Source of the DNA: Eimeria necatrix
Lineage: Eukaryota > Apicomplexa > Conoidasida > Eucoccidiorida > Eimeriidae
Direction of reading: 5' to 3'
Length of the DNA: 10,996 nucleotides
Assembly: GCF_000499385.1 (NCBI RefSeq)
Contig: NW_013654578.1
Location: 7,501-18,496, forward strand
Part shown: piece by piece, positions 1 to 6,932 of the stretch
Layout: each line of letters starts with the position of its first letter
Numbering within the stretch: the first letter of the stretch is position 1
The notes under the pieces: generated by a model
Told to the model about the DNA's origin: nothing
Database searches by the model: none
Seen by the model: the letters and a program-made list of their open reading frames with translations, nothing else
Program-made: the position numbers and the translations under genes

Positions 1-75
1 GGGGCCCCCTAGGGGCCCCCGAAGGGCCCCATGGGCCTTCAGGGGCCCCCAGGGGCCCCCAGGGGCTGCAGGCAG
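1..75. repeat. GGGGCCCCC cluster at the left edge
   Basis: Six imperfect GGGGCCCCC blocks immediately downstream of the PAN gene's TGA. Read on the minus strand they resemble the GGPPGAP coding of the gene's tail, so the C-terminus may have been shortened by a recent stop, or the blocks may be intron/3' UTR. Confidence 0.85.
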
Positions 76-459
76 TCAGCACTCCCCCAAAAGGCAGTCA
101 AAGGGGGCCCCCGGGGGGCCCCCCTGTTGTGCATGTGCAAGTCTGCGTCGGGCCCCCAGAAAACCCTGGTCTGCAGCAGCAGCAGCCCTGAAGGGGCCCC
201 CGGGGGGCCCCCCGTAGGGGCCCCCCGGGGGGCCCCCGTAGTAGGGGCCCCCCATGTTGCTGCCCAGGGGCGGGGGACTCAAACCCAAAAGGTCATCAGC
301 CACGAGGCCCCCCACAGTCTTCAAAGGATGGTCTACAAGTTGGTGAAGTCTTTGGAGGGGGCCCCCCCATCCGGGGCCCCCGGGGGCCCCCCCCCAGTAC
401 CCTGGGGGCCCCCAGCCGTACTGGAGGCCCCGCGCGCTCGGGGCCTCCCCCGCTGCTGC

Positions 460-501
<42 letters not shown>

Positions 502-667
502 GGGCTCTTCTGGGGGGCCCCCGCGGCTCGGGGGCGCTGCTGCTGCGCTCCGCGGGGGGCCCCCCTGCTGCTGCAGTTCGGTTTGCTGCTGCTGCAGTCC
601 CTGCAGCAGCTCTTCCGCAGTTGAGGGGAGCACGCCGCTGTTCTCTGCGTTCTCCTCGGGGGCCCCC

Positions 668-712
<45 letters not shown>

Positions 713-799
713 AGGCGCCTGGTGGCTGCTGCTGCAGCAGGCTGGCAGCTCCTCAAGCCTGAGACCAAAGGCTCCGAGTAAGAAGGCTGCGGCTTGAAA

Positions 800-834
<35 letters not shown>

Positions 835-1019
835 CTGCTGCTGCTCTTTCAAGTAGCACCAGCTGCGGCGCAGGTTGAAGGTGTAGCTGCTGCAGCGCAG
901 CACAGCAGCACAAGCAGCAGCACAAGCAGCAACAGACCCCACAGATCCATCTTCTATTTTCCGGATGTCTTTGCCCACGCTGTCGCTGCCGAATCGCAGG
1001 CAGTCCTGCGAGTTCCCGT

Positions 1020-1065
<46 letters not shown>

Positions 1066-1828
1066 GGGCGCTGCTGCTGCTGCTGCGGGGGGGGCTGCTG
1101 CTGCTGCTCCGCCGCGTGCGCCTGCTGCTGCAGCAGCTGCCGGCTTTGCTGCGGGGCCTCGCGCTGCTCCGGCGGCTGGGGACCGTCCTGCTGCTGCTGC
1201 TGCTGCTGCTGCTGCGGGAGCTGCTGCTGCCCGTGCTGCTGCTACTGCGGGCGCCCGTGCTGCTGCTGCGGGTGCACGCTTTGCTGCTGCGGCCGGTACT
1301 GCTGCTGGCGCCCGTGCTGCTGCTGCTGCTGCTGGTGCTGCTGCTGCGGCTTTGGGGGCTGCTGGTGCTGCTGCTGCTGCTCCTTGAGATGGCTGTGCTG
1401 CTGCTGGTGCTGCTAGAGCCTCTCCTTCAGCTGCTGCAGCAGGATTAGGGCTTTCTGCTGCTGCTGCTGCTGCTTTTGGCGCTACTGCTTTGTTTGCTGC
1501 ACCCTGCGCTGCTGCTGCTGCTGCTGCATTTCGTGGTGCTACAGCTGCTGCTGCCCCCTCCTCTGCTGCTGCTGAACTCGCCAGGATCTCTGCTGCTGCT
1601 CCTGCTGCTTCCCTTGCAGCAGCAGATGCCTCATCTGCAGCTGCTGCAGCAGCAGCTGCTGCTGCTGCATGCTGGGAGTGAGCGCCAGTTGCCTTTGCTG
1701 CTGCTGCGGCAGCTTCTGCAGCACTCGTTGCTGCTGCAGCAGCAGCAGCCGCGCTTGCAGCAGCAGCTGCTGCTGCCCGTTCAGCTCTTTGTACGGAGTC
1801 TTCATACTTCTGGTGCATTGCAGGTGTT

Positions 1829-1869
<41 letters not shown>

Positions 1870-2796
1870 AGGCTGCTGCTGTTTGCGCTGCTGCTCAGGC
1901 TGCTGCTGCTCAGACTGCTGCTGTTTCTCCCGCTGCTGCTGCTCAGGCTCCTGCTGCTGCTCTTGATGCTGCTCCTGCTGCTGTTCCTGCTGCTGCTCAT
2001 GATGCTGCTGCTCCTGCTGCTCTTGCTGCTGCTGCTGCTGCTCAGGCTCCTCCTGCTTCTTAGGCTCCTGCTGCTGCTGCTGCTGTTCAGATTCCTCCCG
2101 CTGCTGTTCAGGCTCCTGCTGCTGCTGCTGCTGTTCAGGCTCCTGTTGCTGCTGCCCTTCAGAAGCGTTCTGCTGCTGCTGCTGCTCTTCAGGTTGCTGC
2201 TGCTGTTCAGGCGTCTGGTGCTGCTGCTCTTCAGATTGCTGCTGCTGCTGCTGCTGCTCAGGCTCCTGTTGCTGCTGCTCAGCAGGCTGCTGCTGCTTCT
2301 GCTCCACGTCAGGCTGCTGTTGCTGCTCCTGCTGCTGCTCCGGCTGCTGCTGCTCCGATTCCTCTTGCGGCTGCTCACGGGGCTGTGGCTCCTGCTCCTG
2401 TTCCTGCTGCTGCTGCTGCTGCTGCTGCTGGTACTTTTGCTGGTACTCCTGCTGCTGTTGCTGCTGCGGCTGCTGGTACTTTTGCTGGTACTCCTGCTGC
2501 TGCTGCTGCTGGTACTTTTGCTGGTACTCCTGCTGCTGCTGCTGCTGCGGCTGCTGGTACTTTTGTTGGTATTCCTGCTGCTGCTGCTGCTGCGGCCGCT
2601 GGTACTTTTGCTGGTATTCCTGCTGCTGCTGCTGCTGCGGCTGCTGGTACTTTTGCTGGTACTCCTGCTGCTGCTGCTGCTGAGGCTGCTGGTACTTTTG
2701 CTGGTACTCCTGCTGCTGCTGCTGCTGCGGTTGCTGGTATTTTTCCCGGTACTCCTGCTGCTGCTGCTGCTGCGGTTGCTGGTACTTTTCCTGGTA

Positions 2797-2871
<75 letters not shown>

Positions 2872-3053
2872 GTACTGGTCAATTCTCTTAACAATTGCTT
2901 CCCTGAGCTGCGCAGGGTTTAGCCCCCTTGTGCTAATTTGCTGCTGCAGCAGCTGCAGCACGTCATCTAGCTGCTGGCTGCCAAGAGAAGCAGCAAGACC
3001 TTTGCTGATGAGTCCCGTGGCTGCTGCAGCAGCAAGCCTTTCTATTTCAGAGG

Positions 3054-3097
<44 letters not shown>

Positions 3098-3288
3098 AGG
3101 CCGAAGGCAATGGCGGCTATTTCCGCAGTGAGGCGGCTGGGCTCAATGCCCATCTGCTGCAGCTGCTGCTGCTGCTGCTGCTGCTGCAGGTGCAGCAGCA
3201 GCTTCAGCACTGCCTCAGGCGTGGGCGAGGCCCCAGTTCGCTGCTCCAAACCCTCCATAACCCGAGCAGCAACCTCGCGAACATCCCT

Positions 3289-3337
<49 letters not shown>

Positions 3338-3379
3338 TGAAGGGAGCAGCACGGAGAGTGCCCAGGAAGCGCACGACAC

Positions 3380-3422
<43 letters not shown>

Positions 3423-3645
3423 AATCAGTGGGCAGCTTGTAGGGATGAGGGTAGTCCCACACACTCTTGGACTCAGGGGCTAGGGTCTAGGGTCTAGGGT
3501 TTAGGGTTTAGGGTTTAGGGTTTAGGGTTTATTGGGCTTACGGGGCGCGAGGTGACCTCGGAGCTGCAGCAGCAGGAGCCCCCAAGGCCGCCTGCAGCAG
3601 CAAAAGGGCCACAAGGGGGCCTAGCATTTTAGGCCAAGACAACAT
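76..3645 (-). CDS. Secreted PAN/Apple-domain protein with giant poly-Gln/poly-Ala insertions (two exons)
   Basis: Proposed join: 3542-3645 (exon 1) and 76-3463 (exon 2), about 1,163 residues. Exon 2 is open for 1,128 codons but has no ATG; its first listed codon is GTG at 3460-3462, so it is an internal exon. Numbering from that codon: poly-Ala 15-27, poly-Cys 43-58, helical segments to 199, poly-Gln 200-221, nine 15-residue repeats 222-353, Gln/Glu-rich to about 560, Ala-rich to about 815, PAN/Apple domain 818-908, poly-Gln, then a Gly/Pro-rich tail ending in DCLLGEC and TGA at 76-78. Known of the family: PAN/Apple domains in apicomplexans occur in microneme adhesins such as Eimeria MIC5 and Toxoplasma MIC4, where they bind carbohydrate or protein ligands. 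With the signal exon, a secreted adhesin-like role is inferred. No membrane anchor is visible, and more exons could lie left of the window. Stop-free CAG repeats make ORF length weak evidence; the PAN domain and non-repeat segments fix this frame. The plus-strand ORFs here are shadows. Confidence 0.68.
739..1011 (-). other. PAN/Apple domain within the secreted protein
   Basis: Exon-2 residues 818-908. Six cysteines are at 821, 847, 851, 857, 869 and 906. The spacing C-x3-C-x5-C followed by SYTFN and WCYLK is the diagnostic PAN/Apple core (compare the usual C..C.....C..F.Y....C.LK pattern). Cys5 sits in CYLK and Cys6 in LRSC. Between them is an insertion of ten alanines encoded by a GCA-type triplet run, which should form a loop without removing any disulfide partner. 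Domain length, about 90 residues including the insertion, is slightly over the usual 70-85. Confidence 0.82.
1020..1735 (-). repeat. Poly-Ala/Pro-rich coding region from GCA/GCT/GCC triplets
   Basis: Triplet-repeat DNA read here mainly as alanine, with Pro, Arg, Gly, Glu and Lys interruptions, between the Gln/Glu-rich region and the PAN domain (about exon-2 residues 575-815). The same DNA read in a different register gives poly-Gln further 5' in the gene, so the register changes through interruptions, not through loss of the frame. Variants in GCN codon use (GCC, GCA, GCG) suggest it is older and less slippage-prone than the pure CAG runs. Confidence 0.75.
2404..2799 (-). repeat. 45-bp tandem repeat coding EYQQKYQQPQQQQQQ, nine copies
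   Basis: Nine in-frame copies: eight of 15 residues and one of 12, covering exon-2 residues 222-353. Each has EY, KY and usually a single Pro separated by glutamines. Variants include EYREKY, EYQEKY and a Q-to-R change before Pro in one copy. Spaced tyrosines and lysines in a Gln matrix suggest low-complexity, sticky or cross-linkable protein; that is inference. The shortened copy and the loss of Pro in two copies show unit-length change by slippage. Confidence 0.9.
2800..2865 (-). repeat. Poly-Gln tract (22 CAG codons)
   Basis: An uninterrupted CTG run on the plus strand, read as 22 glutamines (exon-2 residues 200-221) immediately before the 15-residue repeats. It is the longest pure Gln run in the gene and a likely length-variable site. 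Confidence 0.9.
3481..3531 (+). repeat. Telomere-like array, TTTAGGG on plus
   Basis: About seven units with two degenerate AGGGTCT copies on the left. It lies within the proposed intron of the minus-strand PAN gene, so the pre-mRNA carries CCCUAAA. Confidence 0.95.
3542..3645 (-). CDS. Exon 1 of the PAN-domain gene: signal peptide
   Basis: An ATG at 3645-3643 opens a 35-codon frame: a short N-terminus with Lys6, the hydrophobic core LGPLVALLLLQAALG (residues 8-22), then APAAAAP, a typical small-residue signal-peptidase region. An in-frame TAA would follow, but it lies inside the donor-like GTAAGC at 3541-3536. Splicing there leaves two bases (phase 2). An acceptor at AAGAG| (3464) supplies the third base at 3463 and runs into VWDYPHPYKL of exon 2 in the correct frame. 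The 78-base intron is mostly CCCTAAA repeats. An alternative acceptor, CCCTAG| at 3480, gives the wrong phase for this donor. A secreted protein fits the extracellular PAN domain downstream. The exon is too short to be found by ORF length, and the evidence is signal-peptide character plus phase agreement. Confidence 0.58.
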
Positions 3646-3654
3646 GCTGGCGAC

Positions 3655-3710
3655 AAACCCTAAACCCTAAACCCTAAACCCTAAACCCTAAACCCTAAAC
3701 CCTAAACCCT
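3655..3710 (-). repeat. Telomere-like array, CCCTAAA on plus
   Basis: Eight near-perfect units just upstream of the signal-peptide exon. Inverted relative to the 3481-3531 array across that exon. Confidence 0.95.
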
Positions 3711-3800
3711 ACACCCTCCACCCTAGAGTGTGGGCGGCACTGTGGCGGCGGAAAGCCAGCCAGAAGGGCCCTTCTCTCTGCCGCAGAAGAGGCTGAGGAA

Positions 3801-3839
3801 GGGTTTAGGGTTTAGGGTTTAGGGTTTAGGGTTTAGGGT
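3801..3839 (+). repeat. Telomere-like array, TTTAGGG on plus
   Basis: Five to six perfect units. A short degenerate CCCTAAA piece follows at about 3877-3894. Confidence 0.95.
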
Positions 3840-3988
3840 CTGGGCTGCCAGGAGCTGACAGATAGACAACCAGCGTAAACCCCAAACCCTAAAAGAGGGA
3901 ATAGTTGGGTGGTTAGGGGTTTGCGTGTAAATTGGAAAAAGAACAAAGTTGAAAGACAATGATGTGGCGACCCACAGAAATCCACCTC

Positions 3989-4026
3989 TAGGGTTTAGGG
4001 TTTAGGGTTTAGGGTTTAGGGTTTGG
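3989..4026 (+). repeat. Telomere-like array, TTTAGGG on plus
   Basis: Five perfect units ending in a TTTGGGG variant. Confidence 0.95.
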
Positions 4027-4084
4027 GGATTACAGGTGAGCGGTTTGGGCTCCGGGCGCGGCGGTGTCCGTGAGCAGCAGGTCA

Positions 4085-4122
4085 CCTAAACCCTAAACCC
4101 TAAACCCTAAACCCTAAACCCT
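4085..4122 (-). repeat. Telomere-like array, CCCTAAA on plus
   Basis: Five perfect units. First of six consecutive arrays in the same orientation. Confidence 0.95.
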
Positions 4123-4181
4123 CAAACACCAAATGCTGACAGAAATTTTTTATTTTTGCTTTCAAACAACAGATATAAACG

Positions 4182-4219
4182 CTAAACCCTAAACCCTAAA
4201 ACCCTAAACCCTAAACCCT
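4182..4219 (-). repeat. Telomere-like array, CCCTAAA on plus
   Basis: Five units with one extra A (slip) in the middle. Confidence 0.95.
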
Positions 4220-4276
4220 CGGTCTGCGCCGAATGTCTCCGGTGCTGTTCACTTGCAAACTGCGAGACTGCTGCCC

Positions 4277-4364
4277 AACCCTAAATCCTAAACCCCAAAC
4301 CCTAAACCCTAAACCCTAGACACTAAACCCTAAATCTTAAACCCTAAACTCTAAACCCTAAACC
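4277..4364 (-). repeat. Degenerate telomere-like array, CCCTAAA on plus
   Basis: About twelve units with many substitutions (CCTAAAT, CCCCAAA, CACTAAA, TCTTAAA), so probably an older array. Confidence 0.92.
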
Positions 4365-4426
4365 ACGAAGGCTGCTTTTCAATGTCAGCTTTCTAGCCTG
4401 AACAGTACCCAGTTCTCTCGGTGGTT

Positions 4427-4464
4427 CTAAACCCTAAACCCTAAACCCTAAACCCTAAACCCTT
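4427..4464 (-). repeat. Telomere-like array, CCCTAAA on plus
   Basis: Five near-perfect units. Confidence 0.95.
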
Positions 4465-4540
4465 AACTCGAAACCCCCGAAGCCAAAACCTCGACTTTTT
4501 TCGTGCAGAGCAACACAGATTCCGGAGCAGAAGCCATGCG

Positions 4541-4630
4541 CTAAACCCTAATCTCTCAGCTCTAAACTCTAAACCCCAAACCCTAAACCCTAAACCCTAA
4601 ACCCTGGGCTTTAAACCCTAAACCCTAAAA
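4541..4630 (-). repeat. Interrupted telomere-like array, CCCTAAA on plus
   Basis: A mix of perfect and diverged units with short interruptions at about 4552-4565 and 4605-4612. Confidence 0.92.
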
Positions 4631-4717
4631 TCTTGGCTCCAAGGAAAGAACAAAATGCAGATTCTCAGCTGCTAGCTGTCCTTTTAAAAGTTCAGCTGGT
4701 TAAGTACTGGTCACATG

Positions 4718-4804
4718 CTAAACCCTAAACCCTAAACCCTAAACTCTAAACCCTAAACCCTAAACCCTAAACCCTAAACTCTAAACCCTAAATCCAAACC
4801 CTAA
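4718..4804 (-). repeat. Telomere-like array, CCCTAAA on plus
   Basis: About twelve units, with two copies of the variant AAACTCT at regular spacing. This suggests duplication of a variant-containing block. Confidence 0.95.
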
Positions 4805-4889
4805 GCATTAAAGAGAGCTGAGGGGACTTGTTGAGTCTGCTGCAGCTGCATGCAGCTGCTGCTGGAAAGGCTTGAGGACCAGCTAAATC

Positions 4890-5089
4890 CGTTGCTGCTG
4901 CTGCTGCAGCGGCAACTCGGCTGCTGCTGCTGCTGCGGCGGCGACTGAACTGCTGCTGCTGTTGCTGCAGCGGCATCTCAGCTGCTGCTGCTGCTGCCGT
5001 TGCTGCAGCTGTAACTGAGCTGCTGCTGCTATTCATGCAGCGGTAACTGGGCTGCTGTTGCTGCTGCTGCTGCTGCTGCAGCGGCGTCT
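4890..5089. repeat. Imperfect compound repeat of CTG runs and a TTGCTGCAGCGGYAACT-like core
   Basis: A core close to TTGCTGCAGCGGCAACTC followed by GCTGCTGCTGCTG recurs about five times with a 30-50 base period (starts near 4903, 4962, 4999, 5034 and 5076). The period is not a multiple of three throughout, and stops interrupt most frames, so it is probably non-coding or decayed coding sequence. Confidence 0.65.
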
Positions 5090-5117
5090 TCACCGCTGCT
5101 GATTGCTACTGCTGCTG

Positions 5118-5151
<34 letters not shown>

Positions 5152-5292
5152 GCTTTTCACTTTTGTATTTCTCACCCACTTTATTTTTTATTTTTGCTTC
5201 TCTAAGAGGGTTTATTGTCGAAAGGGTTTTGTTCTTAAAACCCTCAGCGAGCAGGTTGGGCCACGCCCAGTGCCCTTGTCTTTCCTCAGGCG
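5090..5292 (-). CDS. Ser-rich exon candidate (no ATG)
   Basis: Open for 67 codons on the minus strand from an acceptor-like CCCTAG| in the telomere-like array (AG at 5294-5293) to TGA at 5092-5090. It begins APEERQGHWAWPNLLAEGF, continues with a Lys-rich stretch (NKVGEKYKSEKR), then about 14 serines and NQQR. A possible donor, CG|GTGAAG, sits at 5093, which would make it an internal exon of phase 2. Amino-acid use in the non-repeat part is diverse and protein-like, in an AT-rich stretch where the other frames have stops. No homology recognised. Its neighbours could be the coiled-coil exons upstream or unidentified exons downstream. Confidence 0.38.
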
Positions 5293-5346
5293 CTAGGGTT
5301 TAGGGTTTAGGGTTTAGGGTTTAGGGCTTAGGGTTTAGGGTTTGGG
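5293..5346 (+). repeat. Telomere-like array, TTTAGGG on plus
   Basis: Seven units, one variant (GGGCTTA). On the minus strand its edge gives the CCCTAG acceptor of the Ser-rich exon. Confidence 0.95.
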
Positions 5347-5420
5347 ATGAAGCGGCTGTTTCGGTTTGCTGCAAAAGAGCATTCGATGCCGCCGTCTCTC
5401 CCCTCCACGCCTTCACCCCA

Positions 5421-5485
5421 AGGGTCTAGGGTTTAGGGTCTAGGGTTTAGGGTTTAGGGTTTAGGGTTTAGGGTTTAGGGTTTAG
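5421..5485 (+). repeat. Telomere-like array, TTTAGGG on plus
   Basis: Nine units with two AGGGTCT variants on the left. Its right edge supplies the TAA stop of the coiled-coil gene. The 5347-5420 spacer has an open minus frame (GVKAWRGETAASNALLQQT) too short to call. Confidence 0.95.
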
Positions 5486-6237
5486 ACGCCGAGTTTGGTG
5501 ACAGCGTGGGGCGGCTGCATGCCGATTTGCCTCCAGGCATCTCCGAGGGTTTCTTTATTTTCGGACTTTGTTTCTAAGTTTTGAATTTTAAAAATAACTT
5601 CATTTTTAATTTGCTGCATTTGTTTTTCAAAAGCAGCAGCAAGTTCCTTCTCCACTGCTGCTGGCTGCTGCAGCTGCTGCTGCAGCAGCTGCAGCACGGA
5701 CTGCAGCAGCGACAGAAACTCCGCCTCCAGCGAATTGCACTTTTGCTGCAGCTCTGCGAGCAGCAAATAATAAAATAAATAAAATAAATTAAATAAATAA
5801 AATAAATAAATTAAATTAATTAAATAATTAAAAATAAAAAGAAATTAAAAGGAATTTATTAATTGATCAAAAGAAACAAGAGAGGAGAAAAGGAGAAAAA
5901 GAAAGAAGAAAAAAAGAGTTTAAATTGAGAGAAAAAGAAACGGAAACGGGCTGCAAACCCTAAACCCTAAACCCTAAACCCTAAACCCTAAACCCTAAGC
6001 CGCACCCTTCATGGCCCGCTGCGTGTCTCCGATTTCATTGTCGAATTGTTTGGCGATATGCTTCTGCTGCAGCAGCAGCTGCTGCTGCTGCTGCTGCTTC
6101 TGCTGCAGCTGCTGCTGCAGCAACTTGCTGTCTGCTGCTTCTTGCTGCTGCTGCTCTCGCAGCTGCTTCTGCAGCGCCTCTGCTGCTTTAGACCCCCATC
6201 TTTCCTTCTCCTTTAAATGCCTTTTTAGGGTTTTCAG
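5482..6237 (-). CDS. Gln-rich coiled-coil protein, two exons (possible flagellar dynein-regulatory-complex-like)
   Basis: Join: 6006-6237 and 5482-5753. The first exon follows GTTTGTCTGCAG| and reads LKTLKRHLKEKERWGSKAAE, a Gln-rich coiled coil, and QFDNEIGDTQRAMK, ending AAG G|GTGCGG (phase 1). The second follows TTTGCTGCTCGCAG| and needs exactly one base, giving GAG and ELQQKCNSLEAEFLSLLQ, then more coiled coil and the end WRQIGMQPPHAVTKLGV, TAA. Phase match plus two good splice sites support the join. The intron (5754-6005) holds a telomere-like array and an AT microsatellite. EIGDTQRAMKELQQKCNSLE and the RQIGMQP ending remind me of CCDC153/DRC12, a ciliary nexin-dynein regulatory complex subunit. 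Eimeria microgametes are flagellate, so this is plausible, but coiled coils align promiscuously. The 5' part is missing; the exon at 6955-7149 is a candidate. Confidence 0.5.
5763..5870. repeat. AAAT/AAATTA microsatellite and AT-rich intron sequence
   Basis: Runs of AAAT with AATT interruptions. On the minus strand this gives the TTTATTTTATT tract just before the CTCGCAG acceptor of the coiled-coil exon, so it may act as the pyrimidine/U-rich part of a 3' splice site. Confidence 0.85.
5955..5998 (-). repeat. Telomere-like array, CCCTAAA on plus
   Basis: Six perfect units inside the coiled-coil gene's intron. Confidence 0.95.
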
Positions 6238-6245
6238 CTGCAGAC

Positions 6246-6297
6246 AAACCCTAAACCCTAAACCCTAAACCCTAAACCCTAAACCTTAAACCCTAAA
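6246..6297 (-). repeat. Telomere-like array, CCCTAAA on plus
   Basis: Seven units. On the minus strand it runs straight into the GTTTGTCTGCAG acceptor at 6238. Confidence 0.95.
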
Positions 6298-6360
6298 CGC
6301 TGAAAGCTAAGTGTTTCAGCATATGTAGGACTTTGCTGAAGTGCACTATTTTCTAGTTGC

Positions 6361-6409
6361 AAACCCTAAACCCTTAACCCTAAACCCTAAACGCTAAACC
6401 CTAAACCCT
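6361..6409 (-). repeat. Telomere-like array, CCCTAAA on plus
   Basis: Seven units with variants CCCTTAA and ACGCTAA. Confidence 0.94.
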
Positions 6410-6458
6410 GCATTTGAGGCCGTAGGTCTTGAAGTCTTGGCGTTAATCCCGACCCTGT

Positions 6459-6504
6459 AAACCCTAGACCCTAAACCCTAAACCCTAAACCCTAAACCCT
6501 AAAC
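6459..6504 (-). repeat. Telomere-like array, CCCTAAA on plus
   Basis: Six to seven units, one CCCTAGA variant. Diverged units continue to about 6535. Confidence 0.94.
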
Positions 6505-6542
6505 TTTGCACTTTAAACCCTAGGCGCTAAACGTTACCCGTC

Positions 6543-6563
6543 AAACCCTAAACCCTAAACCCT
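6543..6563 (-). repeat. Short telomere-like array, CCCTAAA on plus
   Basis: Three perfect units. Confidence 0.9.
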
Positions 6564-6598
6564 CAGTTTGAAGCCCTACGCTGCTGAGTCCGAGTGCC

Positions 6599-6628
6599 AA
6601 ACCCTAAACCCTAAACCCTAAACCCTAA
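6599..6628 (-). repeat. Telomere-like array, CCCTAAA on plus
   Basis: Four perfect units. Last of a run in this orientation before polarity flips at 6670. Confidence 0.94.
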
Positions 6629-6669
6629 TGAGCAAAACCGAGACACTTTGTCTTGTCTCATTTCTGTCA

Positions 6670-6688
6670 AGGGTTTAGGGTTTAGGGC
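6670..6688 (+). repeat. Short telomere-like array, TTTAGGG on plus
   Basis: Two to three units. Confidence 0.88.
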
Positions 6689-6723
6689 AAGCAGCGGAGT
6701 TAAATCCTTTAAGAAGGAACTGA

Positions 6724-6839
6724 TTTAGGGTTTACGAGGGTTTAGGGTTTACAGGGAACTAGGGTTTCGAAGCTATCAGGGTTTACAAGGGTTTAGGGTT
6801 TACAAGGGTTTAGGGTTTACAAGGGTTTAGGGTTTAGGG
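6724..6839 (+). repeat. Telomere-like array with 17-bp higher-order unit
   Basis: TTTAGGG copies separated by ACAA or ACGA spacers. From about 6779 a 17-bp unit GGGTTTAGGGTTTACAA repeats three times before reverting to plain heptamers. Confidence 0.9.
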
Positions 6840-6932
6840 ACTGAAGGGACGTAGCGTTTTCTAGGGTTTTGTATTTCAAGGGAATTTGACTCGAAGGCAA
6901 GCTGGTCGCGGCCCGTTTCGCCGTTTCGCTCT

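Larger units (their letters stand above)
3646..5089. other. Region without a supported gene: telomere-like arrays and unique spacers
   Basis: Short unique spacers (about 50-150 bases) separate the arrays. Several have short open frames on either strand, for example minus 4085-4028 (starts VTCCSRTPP, after TTTAG|) and plus 4510-4545 after TTTTTTCGTGCAG|. Segments this short are open by chance too often to be called. 4810-5089 is CTG-rich. One 32-codon plus ORF starts with the ATG at 4850 (begins MQLLLERLEDQLNPLLL, stops in the repeat) but has no other support. Confidence 0.6.

Noticed and set aside
1539..2894. 451-codon minus-strand poly-Ser/Arg ORF
   Set aside because: Shifted-register reading (AGC) of the same Gln repeat, with Arg/Asn/Lys from the EYQQKYQQ units and no domain.
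1669..2922. 417-codon plus-strand poly-Leu ORF
   Set aside because: Antisense shadow of the Gln-coding repeat. CTG runs have no stops in any frame; the PAN domain and unique segments support the minus strand.
2404..4804. CRISPR array or minisatellite of bacterial type
   Set aside because: The 45-bp units are coding tandem repeats without spacers, and the heptamer arrays have irregular, non-spacer gaps.
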